Shown here piece after piece: positions 52,575 through 61,477 of a DNA stretch of 64,000 nucleotides (its first letter is position 1; every line of letters starts with the position of its first letter). The translations under genes were made by a program, and so were the position numbers. The DNA is from Natrinema salaciae (GTDB taxonomy: Archaea > Halobacteriota > Halobacteria > Halobacteriales > Natrialbaceae). Where the stretch lies: positions 62,001-126,000 of the forward strand of contig NZ_FOFD01000008.1 of the NCBI RefSeq assembly GCF_900110865.1, read 5' to 3'. Below the pieces are notes generated by a model. That model saw nothing but the letters and a program-made list of their open reading frames with translations. It ran no database searches and was not told where the DNA came from.

Positions 52575-54385
52575 AGCTGGTCCTCCGCCAGCGCGAACTG
52601 GCCGTTGTCGCCGCCACTCGGCACCATCGGGTAGACGTTGGCGTCGGGATCGATGTGGACGTCGATCACCGATGGACCGTCGTAGGCGATCGCCTCGTCG
52701 ATCGTCTCGGCGACGTCGTCGTAGTCGTCGATCCGGAAGCCGGACGCGCCGAACGCTTCGGCGAGTTTGTCGAACTCCGGCATCCAGCCGTAGTCCGACG
52801 CGGAGTGGCGGCCGTCGAAGAAGGCGTCCTGCCACTGTCGGACCATGCCGATGTACTCGTTGTTGAGCACGGCGACGGTGATGTCGAGTTCCTCGCGGAC
52901 GGCGACCGACAGCCCCTGTAACGTCATCAGGAACGAGCCGTCGCCGTCGATGCAGACGACCTCCTGATCGTCGTCGGCCGCGAGCCGCGCGCCGATCGCC
53001 GAGGGCAGCCCGTAGCCCATCGTCCCGAGGCCGTGACTCGAGACCCAAGTGCGGGGCTCGGTAAACGTCCAGTACTGGCAGGCCCACATCTGGTGTTGAC
53101 CGACGCCGGTCGTGACGATCGCCCGATCGCTCGTGGCCTCGTCCAGCGCCTCGACGACGAACTCCGGCTGGACCGGCTCGTCCTCGGGTGCGTCGTAGGC
53201 CATCGAGTAGTCGGACTTCCACTGCTGGCACTGGGCGCGCCACTTCTTCGCCTCCGGCGAGGCGTCGACGGCCGCGGCCAGTTGCTCGACGACCGTCTCG
53301 GCGTCGCCGACCAGCGGGTAGTCCGCGTGGATGTTCTTCGAGATCTCGGCCGGATCGATGTCGATGTGAATGAGCTCCGCCTCGGGCGCGAAGGTCTCGA
53401 TGCCGCCGGTCAGCCGGTCGTCGAACCGGGTTCCGATCCCGATCAGCGTGTCGCAGTGGGTGATCGCCATGTTGGCGTACCCGGTGCCGTGCATCCCCGC
53501 CATCTCGAGGGACAGCTCGTGATCCTCGGGGAACGCGCCGAGGCCGGGCATCGTGGTGATGACCGGGATTTCGTGTTCCATGGCGAACTCGCGGCAGGCC
53601 TCGCTGGCCTCGCCTTTGATGATGCCGCCGCCGAGCAATATGACGGGCCGGGCGGCGTTCTCGATCCGCTCGGCCGCGGCCGCGACGATCTCAGGCTCGG
53701 CTCGCTCCTGCACCTCGTAGGTGTCCGGAACTGCGGGGGCGTCGGGCTCGCGATCGGTCTCGCCGTTCGTGACGTCTTTCGGCAGGTCGACCAGGGTCGG
53801 TCCCGGCCGTCCCTCGCGGGCGAGCGCGAACGCCTCGCTGACGTCGCTGCCGACGCGGTCCGAGTCGCTCGCGAACGTGTTGTCCTTCGTGATCGGCGTC
53901 GTGACGCCGGTGGTGTCGGTCTCCTGGAAGGCGTCGTTGCCGACGAAGTCGGTCGCAACTTGGCCGGTCAGTGCGACCAGCGGGTCCGAGTCCATGTCGG
54001 CGTCCGCGATGCCGGTGACCAGGTTGGTCGCGCCCGGCCCCGAGGTCGCGAGGCAGATGCCCGGTTCGCCCGAGACGATTCCGTAGGCATCGGCCGCGTG
54101 GGCCGCGCCTTGCTCGTGCGCCATCGTCACGTGACGAATGTCCGAGTCGTAGAGCGCGTCGTAGACGGGCATGATCGCCCCGCCCTGCACGCCGAAGGCG
54201 TACTCGACGCCCGCGTTCTCCAACGCGCGGACGACGGACTCGGCACCCGTGGTGACGGGGTCGGTCGGCTCGGCGTCGATCGTCGCGTCGTCCTCGGCGG
54301 CCGCGTCGGGCGCGGCACCGTCGGTGAGCTGGTCGTCGTCCTGTTCCTCTTCCGCTGGCGAAATCTTTGCTGCGCGTTCGCTCAT
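52571..54385 (-). CDS. ilvB: acetolactate synthase large (catalytic) subunit
   Basis: 604 aa, TPP-dependent. It condenses pyruvate units to acetolactate or acetohydroxybutyrate. Visible are the N-terminal Glu region (GVEYAFGVQGGAIMPVYDAL and AHEQGAAHAADAYG), the FAD domain (NIHADYPLVGDAETV) and the TPP motif (CIDGDGSFLMTLQGL then NNEYIGMVRQWQ). An acidic N-terminal extension of ~45 residues is haloarchaeal. There is a 326-base gap to leuA upstream, with a palindrome beside a TATA element, so ilvB probably has its own promoter. Confidence 0.96.
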   Translation of the reverse strand: MSERAAKISPAEEEQDDDQLTDGAAPDAAAEDDATIDAEPTDPVTTGAESVVRALENAGVEYAFGVQGGAIMPVYDALYDSDIRHVTMAHEQGAAHAADAYGIVSGEPGICLATSGPGATNLVTGIADADMDSDPLVALTGQVATDFVGNDAFQETDTTGVTTPITKDNTFASDSDRVGSDVSEAFALAREGRPGPTLVDLPKDVTNGETDREPDAPAVPDTYEVQERAEPEIVAAAAERIENAARPVILLGGGIIKGEASEACREFAMEHEIPVITTMPGLGAFPEDHELSLEMAGMHGTGYANMAITHCDTLIGIGTRFDDRLTGGIETFAPEAELIHIDIDPAEISKNIHADYPLVGDAETVVEQLAAAVDASPEAKKWRAQCQQWKSDYSMAYDAPEDEPVQPEFVVEALDEATSDRAIVTTGVGQHQMWACQYWTFTEPRTWVSSHGLGTMGYGLPSAIGARLAADDDQEVVCIDGDGSFLMTLQGLSVAVREELDITVAVLNNEYIGMVRQWQDAFFDGRHSASDYGWMPEFDKLAEAFGASGFRIDDYDDVAETIDEAIAYDGPSVIDVHIDPDANVYPMVPSGGDNGQFALAEDQL

Positions 54386-54711
54386 CGGTTGCCTCCCGCC
54401 GTTGGCTGGCGATCGGGTGGTGTACGGTAGTGTGTCATCTGGGGGGTTGCTGATCGCTCGGAGAACGATGCGGCGAATTCGGGTCTGAAGCGACGAAGTA
54501 CTATATGAGGGGCTATACTGCCCCTACAATACGAATCGAATCGAACGCGCTGCTGTCGACCGCCTGGGCGGATGCCGACAGGGAAGCGCGGACCGTCATT
54601 ACTGTCTACGTAGCTTCCTCGAGGGATATAATCCTTACGAGTGACCCGGGTCCGATCGTTCGAACGCGATAGCCGAGGCTCGCGAACGGTGGCAAACGGG
54701 GAGGACATCCC
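54386..54711. other. ilvB promoter region
   Basis: 326 bases between leuA and ilvB. No gene is seen. It holds the palindrome and TATA element at 54500-54525. Confidence 0.5.
54500..54525 (-). promoter_or_regulatory. palindromic operator next to the ilvB TATA box
   Basis: AGGGGC (54508-54513) and GCCCCT (54520-54525) are exact inverted arms around six bases. The minus-strand TATA-like CATATAGTA lies directly downstream (54499-54507). The site would suit a regulator of branched-chain synthesis; a leader of about 90 bases to the start codon follows. Confidence 0.5.
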
Positions 54712-55945
54712 TCAGACGCGCACCTCCTCCTCCTCGTGCTGACGCTCGACGTCGGCCTCCTCGGCGAAGCGCTCGAGGTCGTCGACGGTGACTCGGCGTT
54801 TCTCGGCCCCGTAGTCCTTGACGCGGCGGGTGACCGCGCGGACCTGGTCGTCGGTGGGGTCGAACCCGCACTCGACGAGCCGCTCGCGGACCGAGTGAGT
54901 CCCGGTGTGTTTCCCCATGACCAGTCGGCGTTCGGCACCGACCATCTCCGGGGTCATGACGCCGGGTTCGAAGGTATCGGAGTTCTCGATGACGCCGGCG
55001 GCGTGGATACCGCTCTCGTGGGAGAAGGCGTTGGCACCGACGATGGGCTTGTTGCCCGGCGTGTCCATGCCGCTTTTCTCCTCGACGACGTTCGAGAGCT
55101 CGGCGATGCGCGTCGTGTCGATACCAGTATCGCACTGGTAGAGCGACTCGACGGCCATCACGTACTCCTCGTAGGCGGCGTTGCCGGCCCGCTCGCCGAT
55201 CGAGTTGACCGACACCTGCGCCTGCGCTGCGCCCGCTTCGATCCCGGCCAAGGCGTTGGCGGTGGCCAGCCCGAAGTCGTCGTGGGTGTGGACGTCGATC
55301 CGCGCGTCGGTGTGGGCACAGACCTTCTCGATCATGGCCCGGAATCGGGTCGGCGTGGCGACGCCGCAGGTGTCGGGAATATTGATCCAGTCGGTTCCCG
55401 CCTCGGTGACCGCTTCGATCACCTCGATCAGGTACGCCTCGTCGGTCCGAGTCGCATCCATCGGCGAGAACATGCAGGTCGCACCCGCCTCTTTGATGCG
55501 TTCGACCGACTCGACTGCGCGCTGTACGACTTCCTCCCGGGTGGCGTGCATCGAATCCTCGATCTGGACGTCGCTGGTGCTGACGAACGTGTGCACCATT
55601 TCGACGCCGGAATCGAGTGCGGCTTCGATGTCTCCGTCGACGACGCGGGCCAGGCCGCAGGTCGTCGAACTGGTCGCCGAAGCGATATCACGAACGGCCT
55701 CGAACTCCGCGTCGGAGTTGACGGGGAACCCGGCCTCGATGACGTGGGTTCCCATCTCGTCCAGAATGGACGCGATCTGCCGTTTATCGTCGTAGGAGAA
55801 CGAAGTTCCGGGTGACTGCTCGCCGTCCCGGAGGGTCGTATCGAAGACACGTGCTGACTCTATTTCGTCAGTGGAATCTAACGTGCCCTGGAAGAACTCG
55901 ACCCCCCTGATTGGTATCAGAGGATGGGCTGTCTTGTGAAGACAT
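54712..55945 (-). CDS. leuA: 2-isopropylmalate synthase, frameshifted near the start
   Basis: The gene starts at ATG 55945, 27 bases after TATATAAA, and reads MSSQDSPSSDTNQGG. It then hits a stop after 25 codons. Shifting frame at a run of six G (55902-55907) restores the family sequence VEFFQGTLDSTDEIESARVF then DTTLRDGEQSPGTSFSY, containing the catalytic metal motif, and the frame then stays open to 54712 (the part from MGTHVIEAGFPVNSD is 347 aa). The DHDDFGLATANALAG region and C-terminal HESGIHAAGV motif are intact. Either the extra G is a sequencing error, or leucine synthesis is impaired. Confidence 0.9.
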
Positions 55946-56452
55946 TGTATCTGAACCCGACGTGCGACGATGTATATAAAACTACCGCTGCAGGGGACTC
56001 CGCTCGACGGCCTGCTCTATAATTATCGTTCGTGTTTATCCGAAAACCGCAAGACTGCGACGACCTATTATCTGACCCTACATCCTAATACAGTATAGGC
56101 CAGCGCCGAGCGACCGGCCCGATACGCCGGAATCGACCGCCGATTGTCGGCCGTTCGCTCCCGCTCGACACCCTCGAGCGCTGGCGCGCGGTCGCCGGTC
56201 GACGTTCGGTCAGTGCGGGCGACCAACTGCAGACCGAAGTGTACACTCTGTGATTGCGGCGACCATTTCTTCACGAGCGTTCATTTTATCCCGGGGAGTC
56301 ACACAGAGCCGCATGGATACGAGTGCGAGCGACGATTTCGACTATTCGCGACTCTCCGCTCGAGGACCGGAGCGGAATCGACCGAAGACACTGACGATCG
56401 AGGCGAGCGCGCGTGTCAACACTTTATGTGTGGTCGTGATAGGACGGTGCGC
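55946..56452. other. divergent promoter region between leuA and the ferritin-like gene
   Basis: 507 bases. The leuA TATA box TATATAAA (55973-55980, minus) lies 27 bases before its ATG. For the ferritin-like gene, ACTTTATGTG (56420-56429) is about 25 bases before ATG 56453. A 47-codon frame from ATG 56313 to a TGA that overlaps ATG 56453 has its own TATA-like ATTTTATC upstream, but its sequence is not gene-like in composition. Confidence 0.5.
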
Positions 56453-56908
56453 ATGACGACAGACGAGATCACCGACCTGCTGACCGGCGCGTACGTCGAC
56501 GAACACGAGACGGTGATGAACTACCAGACCAACGCGATCGTCCTCGACGGAATCCACGCCGAGGAGGTGAAGGCGAGCCTCGAGGAGGATATTCAGGAGG
56601 AACTCGACCACGCGCAGATGCTCGGCGAGCGGTTGAAGCAACTCGACGAGTCCCCGCCCGGGTCCGAGGGGTTCGAGGCCACCCAGCACAGCCTCCAGCC
56701 ACCCGAGGACACGACGGACGTCCAGTCGGTCATCGAGGGCGTCCTCGCGGCCGAGGAGGACGCCATCGAGACCTACCGGTCCCTGATCGAGGCCGCGACC
56801 GAGGCGAACGATCCCGTTACGGAGGACGTGGCGGTGACGATTCTCACCGACGAGGAGGCCCACCGCACCGAGTTCCGCGGGTTCCAGAAGGAGTTCCCCA
56901 TGGACTGA
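56453..56908 (+). CDS. ferritin-like domain protein
   Basis: 151 aa, a four-helix bundle with the ferritin/rubrerythrin di-iron pattern: Glu in AYVDEHETVMNY, E-x-x-H in QEELDHAQMLGE, Glu in VLAAEEDAIETYRSLI and E-x-x-H in TDEEAHRTEFRGF. Such small haloarchaeal proteins (Dps/bacterioferritin relatives) probably store iron or remove peroxide. The ATG at 56453 has a TATA element 25 bases upstream (leaderless). It is monocistronic and followed by a chain of hairpins. Confidence 0.85.
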   Translation: MTTDEITDLLTGAYVDEHETVMNYQTNAIVLDGIHAEEVKASLEEDIQEELDHAQMLGERLKQLDESPPGSEGFEATQHSLQPPEDTTDVQSVIEGVLAAEEDAIETYRSLIEAATEANDPVTEDVAVTILTDEEAHRTEFRGFQKEFPMD

Positions 56909-56953
56909 GTATGTGATAGCAACCGCGAGCGGACCGACGACCGATGTGGAGAG

Positions 56954-57155
56954 CGCGGCGCTACGCGCCGCGATCAGGCAAACGGCGAAGCCGTGAGCCA
57001 GGCTCGCGTAGCGAGCCGAAACGGAAAGAGGAGTGCTTTTGATCGACCGTTTGCCGAGGGACGCCGTGCTGTGTGGCGTAGCCACCAGCACGGCAGACCG
57101 TCGTTCGAGACGGCTCCGCCGTCTCGTGATCACGAAAGACGCAACGCGTCTTTCG
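56954..57155. repeat. chain of six perfect hairpins with 3-base loops
   Basis: Six hairpins in a row, all different in sequence: CGCGGCGC (56954-56961) with arm at 56965-56972, ACGGC/GCCGT (56982-56994), GGCTCGC/GCGAGCC (57001-57017), GCCGTGCT...AGCACGGC with inner TGGC/GCCA (57063-57094), CGAGACGGC/GCCGTCTCG (57106-57126) and CGAAAGACGC/GCGTCTTTCG (57133-57155). Each has a 3-base loop (TAC, GAA, GTA, GTA, TCC, AAC). They fill the gap between two genes. Confidence 0.85.
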
Positions 57156-57215
57156 AACGACAGAGCAAACGGTCGGAGGCGAACGTTTTTCTCGCCCCGG
57201 TTCGACCCACCCGGT

Positions 57216-57506
57216 ATGAGCGACTTCGACCTCGACCTTCGGGCCGTCGAGGAGCACATCGACGACGAACTCGAGCTCGAGGGCAGTATCGTCCTCGGGG
57301 TCCTCGACGGGGAGACGCCGGCCGACGAGTGGCTCGAAGGAATCTCGAAGGGGAACGTACTGATCCTGAACGTCGACGGCGACGTCAACGAACTGGCGTC
57401 CGGGTTCGCGCGGGACGTGAAGGAATCGGGCGGCAACCTCGTCCACTTCCGGGGCTTTCTGGTCGTCACGCCGCCGGGTGTGGACGTGAGTACGGAACGA
57501 CTGTAG
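57216..57506 (+). CDS. conserved haloarchaeal protein (DUF5779-like)
   Basis: 96 aa: MSDFDLDLRAVEEHIDDELE, then EGSIVLGVLDGETPADEWLE, GISKGNVLILNVDGDVNELA and the C-terminal GGNLVHFRGFLVVTPPGVDV. I recall it as DUF5779, present in most haloarchaea, with a small alpha/beta fold and no assigned function. No membrane segment. A TATA-like GTTTTTC lies about 30 bases upstream of ATG 57216, after the hairpin chain. Confidence 0.82.
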   Translation: MSDFDLDLRAVEEHIDDELELEGSIVLGVLDGETPADEWLEGISKGNVLILNVDGDVNELASGFARDVKESGGNLVHFRGFLVVTPPGVDVSTERL

Positions 57507-57515
57507 TGACGGGCC

Positions 57516-58289
57516 CTATTTCGTTCCCATCACGTGGAGTTCGTTCTCCCGGTCCGCTAGCGCAGTAATCGAAAAGCCGGCGGACGTAAGCGTCTCGAGG
57601 ACGTCGTCGACGCTCGACCCGAAGTCTTCGACCGAGGTGCGCGACGCTTTCGGTCGATGGATCTCGCAGAACACGGCCCGGCAGCCGTCCGTGCGAAGCG
57701 TTTCTTCCAGTCCATCGAGCACGAGCGGTTCGGCCCCCTCGACATCGATCTTGACGACGTTCGGAACCCCCAGCTCGTCCGCGACTGCATCGCCCCGCTT
57801 CGTGGTCGCAGTGAGTGGCCCGTCGTGTGCGGATCCGAGCGTCTCCTCGGTCATCGTGATCGATCCCTCGGAATCCGACAGCGCGTACTGCTGGACGCGA
57901 ACGGAGAGATCGTTGCGGAACGCGTTCGTCCGGATTCGGTCGCAGAGCACGGGGACCGGTTCGAACGCGACGACGTCCGTCTCCGCGTGGGCGGCCGCAA
58001 AGCAGGAGTAAAACCCGAGGTTTGCGCCGACGTCCCAGACGGTATCCCCGTCGTCGAGTTCGGCGAGGAACGCGTCGAGCATCGTTCGTTCGGCCAAGTG
58101 AAAGTAATTCAGCGAATCCGAACTTCGGCCCTCGGTCACGAAGGTGACTGCGGTCCCGTTCTGACTCATCGTTCGCTTGCCTCGGACGCGTCCAGCGTAC
58201 ACGTCGAACCGGCGTTTGCCGTACGAAATCGCTCGAGACGTGAACTCGAGCCCGTCACTGAGGACCCGTCCGATAGTGGTGGCAGACAT
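57516..58289 (-). CDS. FkbM-family methyltransferase
   Basis: 257 aa. The SAM site is DTVWDVGANLGFYSCFAAAH (about residues 81-100) and the FkbM signature VVKIDVEGAEPLVLDGLEET (about residues 178-197) is complete. FkbM enzymes methylate oxygen on glycans, lipids or other small groups. It is not beside an obvious glycan cluster, although AglJ lies 3 kb away. The start at 58289 fits the family. No membrane segment. Confidence 0.88.
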   Translation of the reverse strand: MSATTIGRVLSDGLEFTSRAISYGKRRFDVYAGRVRGKRTMSQNGTAVTFVTEGRSSDSLNYFHLAERTMLDAFLAELDDGDTVWDVGANLGFYSCFAAAHAETDVVAFEPVPVLCDRIRTNAFRNDLSVRVQQYALSDSEGSITMTEETLGSAHDGPLTATTKRGDAVADELGVPNVVKIDVEGAEPLVLDGLEETLRTDGCRAVFCEIHRPKASRTSVEDFGSSVDDVLETLTSAGFSITALADRENELHVMGTK

Positions 58290-58505
58290 CTGTGGACCCC
58301 GCCGTGATCTATCTTCCTCCTTTGTGCACGTCGTAGTTACAATTTATTCACGGGTACTGTACAACTAGCATACGGTGACGTACTCGAGTCGCATAGTTAC
58401 CGCCGGCGGTATCGATCTCGCATCGGACTCCCGTTCGACGGGCGGAGCCCGTCAGGTCGTGTTCGTCGCTGCTGACGGACCGATCTGTCGAGTTCGTCGA
58501 CCACG

Positions 58506-59192
58506 TCACGACGACGTGAACGTCAGGACGTGTCCGTCTGGATCGCGAACCACGACTTCTCCGTCCGATTCCCGGTCGACCGCTCGAACGCGGTCGCGAA
58601 CGGCCTCGAGCGCTGCATTCGGATCGTCCGTCTCGAACCCGAGGTCGACGTGGACGCCGCCGCGGGCGTCCGCGATGCCCAGGTGGGGCTCCCAGAGCTC
58701 GAGCGCCATCGGTCCCTGGAGCCGCACGCGCGTGCGGTCGTCGCCCTCGTCGACGGTCGCGAAGCCGAGGTCCTCGTAGAACTCCCGAGCGCGGTCGAGG
58801 TCCTCGACCTCGAGAACGACTTCGAAGATCCCGTCGATTCCGGGTCCGGCCACGTCCTGCTGGCCGAGTTCGACGCAGTTGCCGTCGGGATCGTACAGGT
58901 ACAGCGACCGCGCGGGGCCGAACTGCGCCTCCTCGAGGTCGTACTCGTCGCCGAGTCGGTCCCACCAGTCGTCGTACTCGCCCTCGGGGATCGAGAACGC
59001 GTAGTGGGTGTGGAGCCCGCCGCGCGGAAATCCGGCCGGCCGGCGGAGCAGGAGATCGGTTTCGCCGGCCGCGAAGACGAGTTCGTCCGCCCGCCGCTCG
59101 CGGACGGTCAGTCCCAGCCGTTCCTCGTAGAACTCCCTCGCCGGCTCGAGGTACTTGGCCTCGAGCGCCAGCCAGGCCAGCCCGGTTACCAT
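58506..59192 (-). CDS. VOC-superfamily (glyoxalase-type) protein
   Basis: 228 aa from ATG 59192, with two VOC half-modules (GLAWLALEAKYLEPAREFYE... and IFEVVLEVEDLDRAREFYEDL). Metal ligands are likely in GGLHTHYAF and YDPDGNCVEL, then GGVHVDLGFET and DPDGHVLTF. The layout resembles ring-cleavage dioxygenase or fosfomycin-resistance-type proteins; the substrate is not known. It is monocistronic; the intergenic side (58290-58505) is too short to hold another gene. Confidence 0.85.
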   Translation of the reverse strand: MVTGLAWLALEAKYLEPAREFYEERLGLTVRERRADELVFAAGETDLLLRRPAGFPRGGLHTHYAFSIPEGEYDDWWDRLGDEYDLEEAQFGPARSLYLYDPDGNCVELGQQDVAGPGIDGIFEVVLEVEDLDRAREFYEDLGFATVDEGDDRTRVRLQGPMALELWEPHLGIADARGGVHVDLGFETDDPNAALEAVRDRVRAVDRESDGEVVVRDPDGHVLTFTSS

Positions 59193-59349
59193 GCGCGACC
59201 GTACGCGGAGGGGACGCATAGAAGCGTCGCCGATCCCGTCGCCGGAGGCGACAGGTCTCGCGCAGCCGCCCTCGGTCAGGTGAAACAACGTGGAACTCCC
59301 GAGAAATCGTTTACCCAGGCTTATGGGGTTACGTCTCGTAACCTATGGC

Positions 59350-60033
59350 ATGGCTTCACGTGTCGACGAGCGGCCGAGCAGTTTCGAGGAGATCGACCGA
59401 TTCGACGGCGGCGTCGGCTGGATCGCCTATCCCGAGGAAACGATGGGACGCGCCAGTCACGCCCTCGAGATCGACGGTGACGTCTGGGTTCTCGACCCCG
59501 TCGACGCCGACGGGATCGACGAACTCTTCGCGGAGTTCGGCGACGTCGCGGGCGTCGTCGTCATGCTCGACCGACACAAACGCGACGCCGCTGCCGTCGC
59601 GGACCGCCACGACGTCCCGGTCTACCTCCCCGAGTTCTTCGAGGGAGTCACCGAGGAACTCGACGCGCCGGTCGCCCGGTTCGACGACGAACTCTCCGAT
59701 ACCGGGCTACAGGCGTTTCCCGTGGTCGACAACCGCTTCTGGCAGGAAGTCGCGCTCTACGACCCGACCGACGGCACGCTCGTCGTTCCCGAAACGGTAG
59801 GGACGGTCGACTACTTCCTGGCCGGCGACGAGCACCTCGGCGTCCACCCCATGTTGCGACTGAACCCCCCGCGGGCGGCCCTCCGTGGCGTCGCCCCCGA
59901 ACGCGTGCTCGTCGGCCACGGCTCCGGTATCATGGAGGGTGCATCGCAGACGCTCGAGGACGCGCTCGCCGGCTCCCGCAAGCGGACGCCGCGGCTGTAC
60001 GGGGGGATCGTCCGGGACCTGCTTCCCGTCTGA
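59350..60033 (+). CDS. haloarchaeal metallo-beta-lactamase-like fold protein
   Basis: 227 aa. The order of strands and the motifs VVVMLDRHKRDAAAVADRHD, with an H and D at the position of the HxHxD motif, and the C-terminal VGHGSGIMEGAS suggest a degenerate MBL fold with an incomplete metal site. Annotated as hypothetical in many haloarchaea. The ATG at 59350 (MASRVDERPSSFEE) matches; a TATA-like CTTATGGGG lies about 25 bases upstream, giving a leaderless transcript. A second ATG at 59345 is out of frame. Confidence 0.72.
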   Translation: MASRVDERPSSFEEIDRFDGGVGWIAYPEETMGRASHALEIDGDVWVLDPVDADGIDELFAEFGDVAGVVVMLDRHKRDAAAVADRHDVPVYLPEFFEGVTEELDAPVARFDDELSDTGLQAFPVVDNRFWQEVALYDPTDGTLVVPETVGTVDYFLAGDEHLGVHPMLRLNPPRAALRGVAPERVLVGHGSGIMEGASQTLEDALAGSRKRTPRLYGGIVRDLLPV

Positions 60034-60106
60034 AGCGAGTGCGACCGGCTCCGACTCGCACCGCTGGTGGGCATACATCTAACTACTATCCACCCGAAGG
60101 TGGCCT

Positions 60107-60529
60107 GTGGTTTACGTAACTCGCGCGCTCGTCGACGTCCTGTTGGATCTGGCCAGCGACGCGGATCCGGACGACGTGACGACCGGCGTCTCCGTCAGCC
60201 CCGCCGGCGATCTCGAGGGCGCGGATGGCCTCCCGGCCGAGACGCCGGTCTTCACCGACTTCTATCTCCCCGATCCGGGCAACTCGGTCAACGCCGTCTT
60301 CGGCGTCGATCTCTCGACGCCCGCCCGGCAGGCACAGGGCCGGTTCGTCTCCCACCCCGTCGGCGAACTCGAGGTGACGCGACGGGACGATCTGGCCGAG
60401 ATCGTCTTCGTCGCCGTCCCGCCGTGGACGGTCGAAGAGCGGTCGTTCGCCGCGTTCGACCGGAGCGGCGAGCGCCACCCCCTCGAGATCGTCGACGCCT
60501 TGCCGCCGGGGCAATCGCTGACAGACTGA
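60107..60529 (+). CDS. conserved haloarchaeal protein, 140 aa (MPN-like?)
   Basis: 140 aa from a GTG at 60107. Order: MVYVTRALVDVLLDLASDAD, a strand-rich middle (TPVFTDFYLPDPGNSVNAVF then GVDLSTPARQAQGRFVSHP) and the end ERHPLEIVDALPPGQSL. The FVSHP with a preceding Glu-rich region recalls MPN/JAB-type folds, but the full E...HxH...S..D zinc site is not complete. I would not claim an isopeptidase. No membrane segment; single gene. Confidence 0.65.
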   Translation: MVYVTRALVDVLLDLASDADPDDVTTGVSVSPAGDLEGADGLPAETPVFTDFYLPDPGNSVNAVFGVDLSTPARQAQGRFVSHPVGELEVTRRDDLAEIVFVAVPPWTVEERSFAAFDRSGERHPLEIVDALPPGQSLTD

Positions 60530-60661
60530 GTCGCGCCGTTCGCCCCTCGAAACGTCGATCCGAAGGCCGTCGAAAACGAGTGCGGGGTCGAACGTTCGGC
60601 GTGGAGGAGACCCGGCTTCGGATTCGGACGCGCCCCTCGCGACGGCGGGCGCGCGTCGGTC

Positions 60662-60871
60662 CTACTCGAGGTAGCCGAGTCCGCGAAGCTGCTCGGTAAT
60701 CTCTTCGAACTCCGCTTCGGTGAGTTCGCCCTGTTTCTGGTGCTGGATGACGATGCTGCGCAGCAGGAACCGGACGAGGTCGCTCGTGCTCTGGAAGCTC
60801 GTCCCGTCGATCGTTTCCTCGACGCGGTCCGCGAGATCTTTCGGGATCGAGACCGTGGTGTACTCGGTCAT
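60662..60871 (-). CDS. ribbon-helix-helix (CopG-like) DNA-binding protein
   Basis: 69 aa, starting MTEYTTVSIPKDLADRVEET and continuing STSDLVRFLLRSIVI, a ribbon-helix-helix of the CopG/Arc type, with a C-terminal extension (ELTEAEFEEITEQLRGLGYLE). Such proteins bind DNA as dimers, either as repressors or as antitoxins; no toxin gene is adjacent, so a regulator is more likely. It is a single gene between two divergent small genes. Confidence 0.85.
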   Translation of the reverse strand: MTEYTTVSIPKDLADRVEETIDGTSFQSTSDLVRFLLRSIVIQHQKQGELTEAEFEEITEQLRGLGYLE

Positions 60872-61056
60872 ACGCCATACTCCGTCGCGGCCCCCAAAGG
60901 AGTGTCGGCAGGGCGCGACCGATCCCCGCCCGGGAGGCCCGTCTCCGGCCTCTCCGAGCAGTGACAGCAGCGGCCTCTCCGAGCAGCAACGGCGGTCGCC
61001 CCTCGCCCGTCTCCACAGGCATTTTTATATCAGGCTCCGTAGCGAGAGGTACAGGC

Positions 61057-61386
61057 ATGGGAGTCCGGCCACCATCGAGCGGAGACGACGAGGAACCCGA
61101 CAGTATCGAGTTCGGCATCGCTGCCGTCGACGCTCATCTCAGGGACGCTGATCTCACCTTTCCGGTCACGAAAGACGACGTCAGGGCCGAGCTCGGTCAC
61201 GAACGCATCCCCTACGACGTCCACGGGAACGACGTGGCGCTGAGCGAGATACTCGCCGACGTCCCGGCGGAGCAGTTCGATTCCCGACAGGAGCTGTTGA
61301 ACGCGCTTCACCAGCCCTTCGAGGAGTATCGACACACGCACTCGAGCGGCGTCGTCGCGCAGGTCCGCTCGCTGTTGCCGTTCTGA
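61057..61386 (+). CDS. conserved haloarchaeal protein (DUF5789-like)
   Basis: 109 aa, acidic. The conserved core is DAHLRDADLTFPVTKDDVRA then LGHERIPYDVHGNDVALSEI followed by EQFDSRQELLNALHQPF, recognised from haloarchaeal DUF5789 proteins. The two-helix/one-strand pattern suggests a small DNA- or protein-binding domain; no function is known. A TATA-like TTTTTATATC lies about 30 bases before ATG 61057 (leaderless). Confidence 0.78.
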   Translation: MGVRPPSSGDDEEPDSIEFGIAAVDAHLRDADLTFPVTKDDVRAELGHERIPYDVHGNDVALSEILADVPAEQFDSRQELLNALHQPFEEYRHTHSSGVVAQVRSLLPF

Positions 61387-61477
61387 GTCCGGACACGGGG
61401 GGCCGACGCCAGCTGGTCGTCGCGTTTCGTCCGCGAAGCAACGTCCCGGTCGGGCTCGCTGAGGGGCCCTGATGCGG

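Noticed and set aside
56313-56456. 47-codon frame with its own TATA-like element, overlapping the ferritin-like start as ATGA
   Set aside because: Composition is not haloarchaeal-protein-like and the ferritin-like gene has its own better TATA element; kept only as a note.
60107-60529. JAMM/MPN deubiquitinase-like protease
   Set aside because: The zinc motif is incomplete, with only a SHP sequence.
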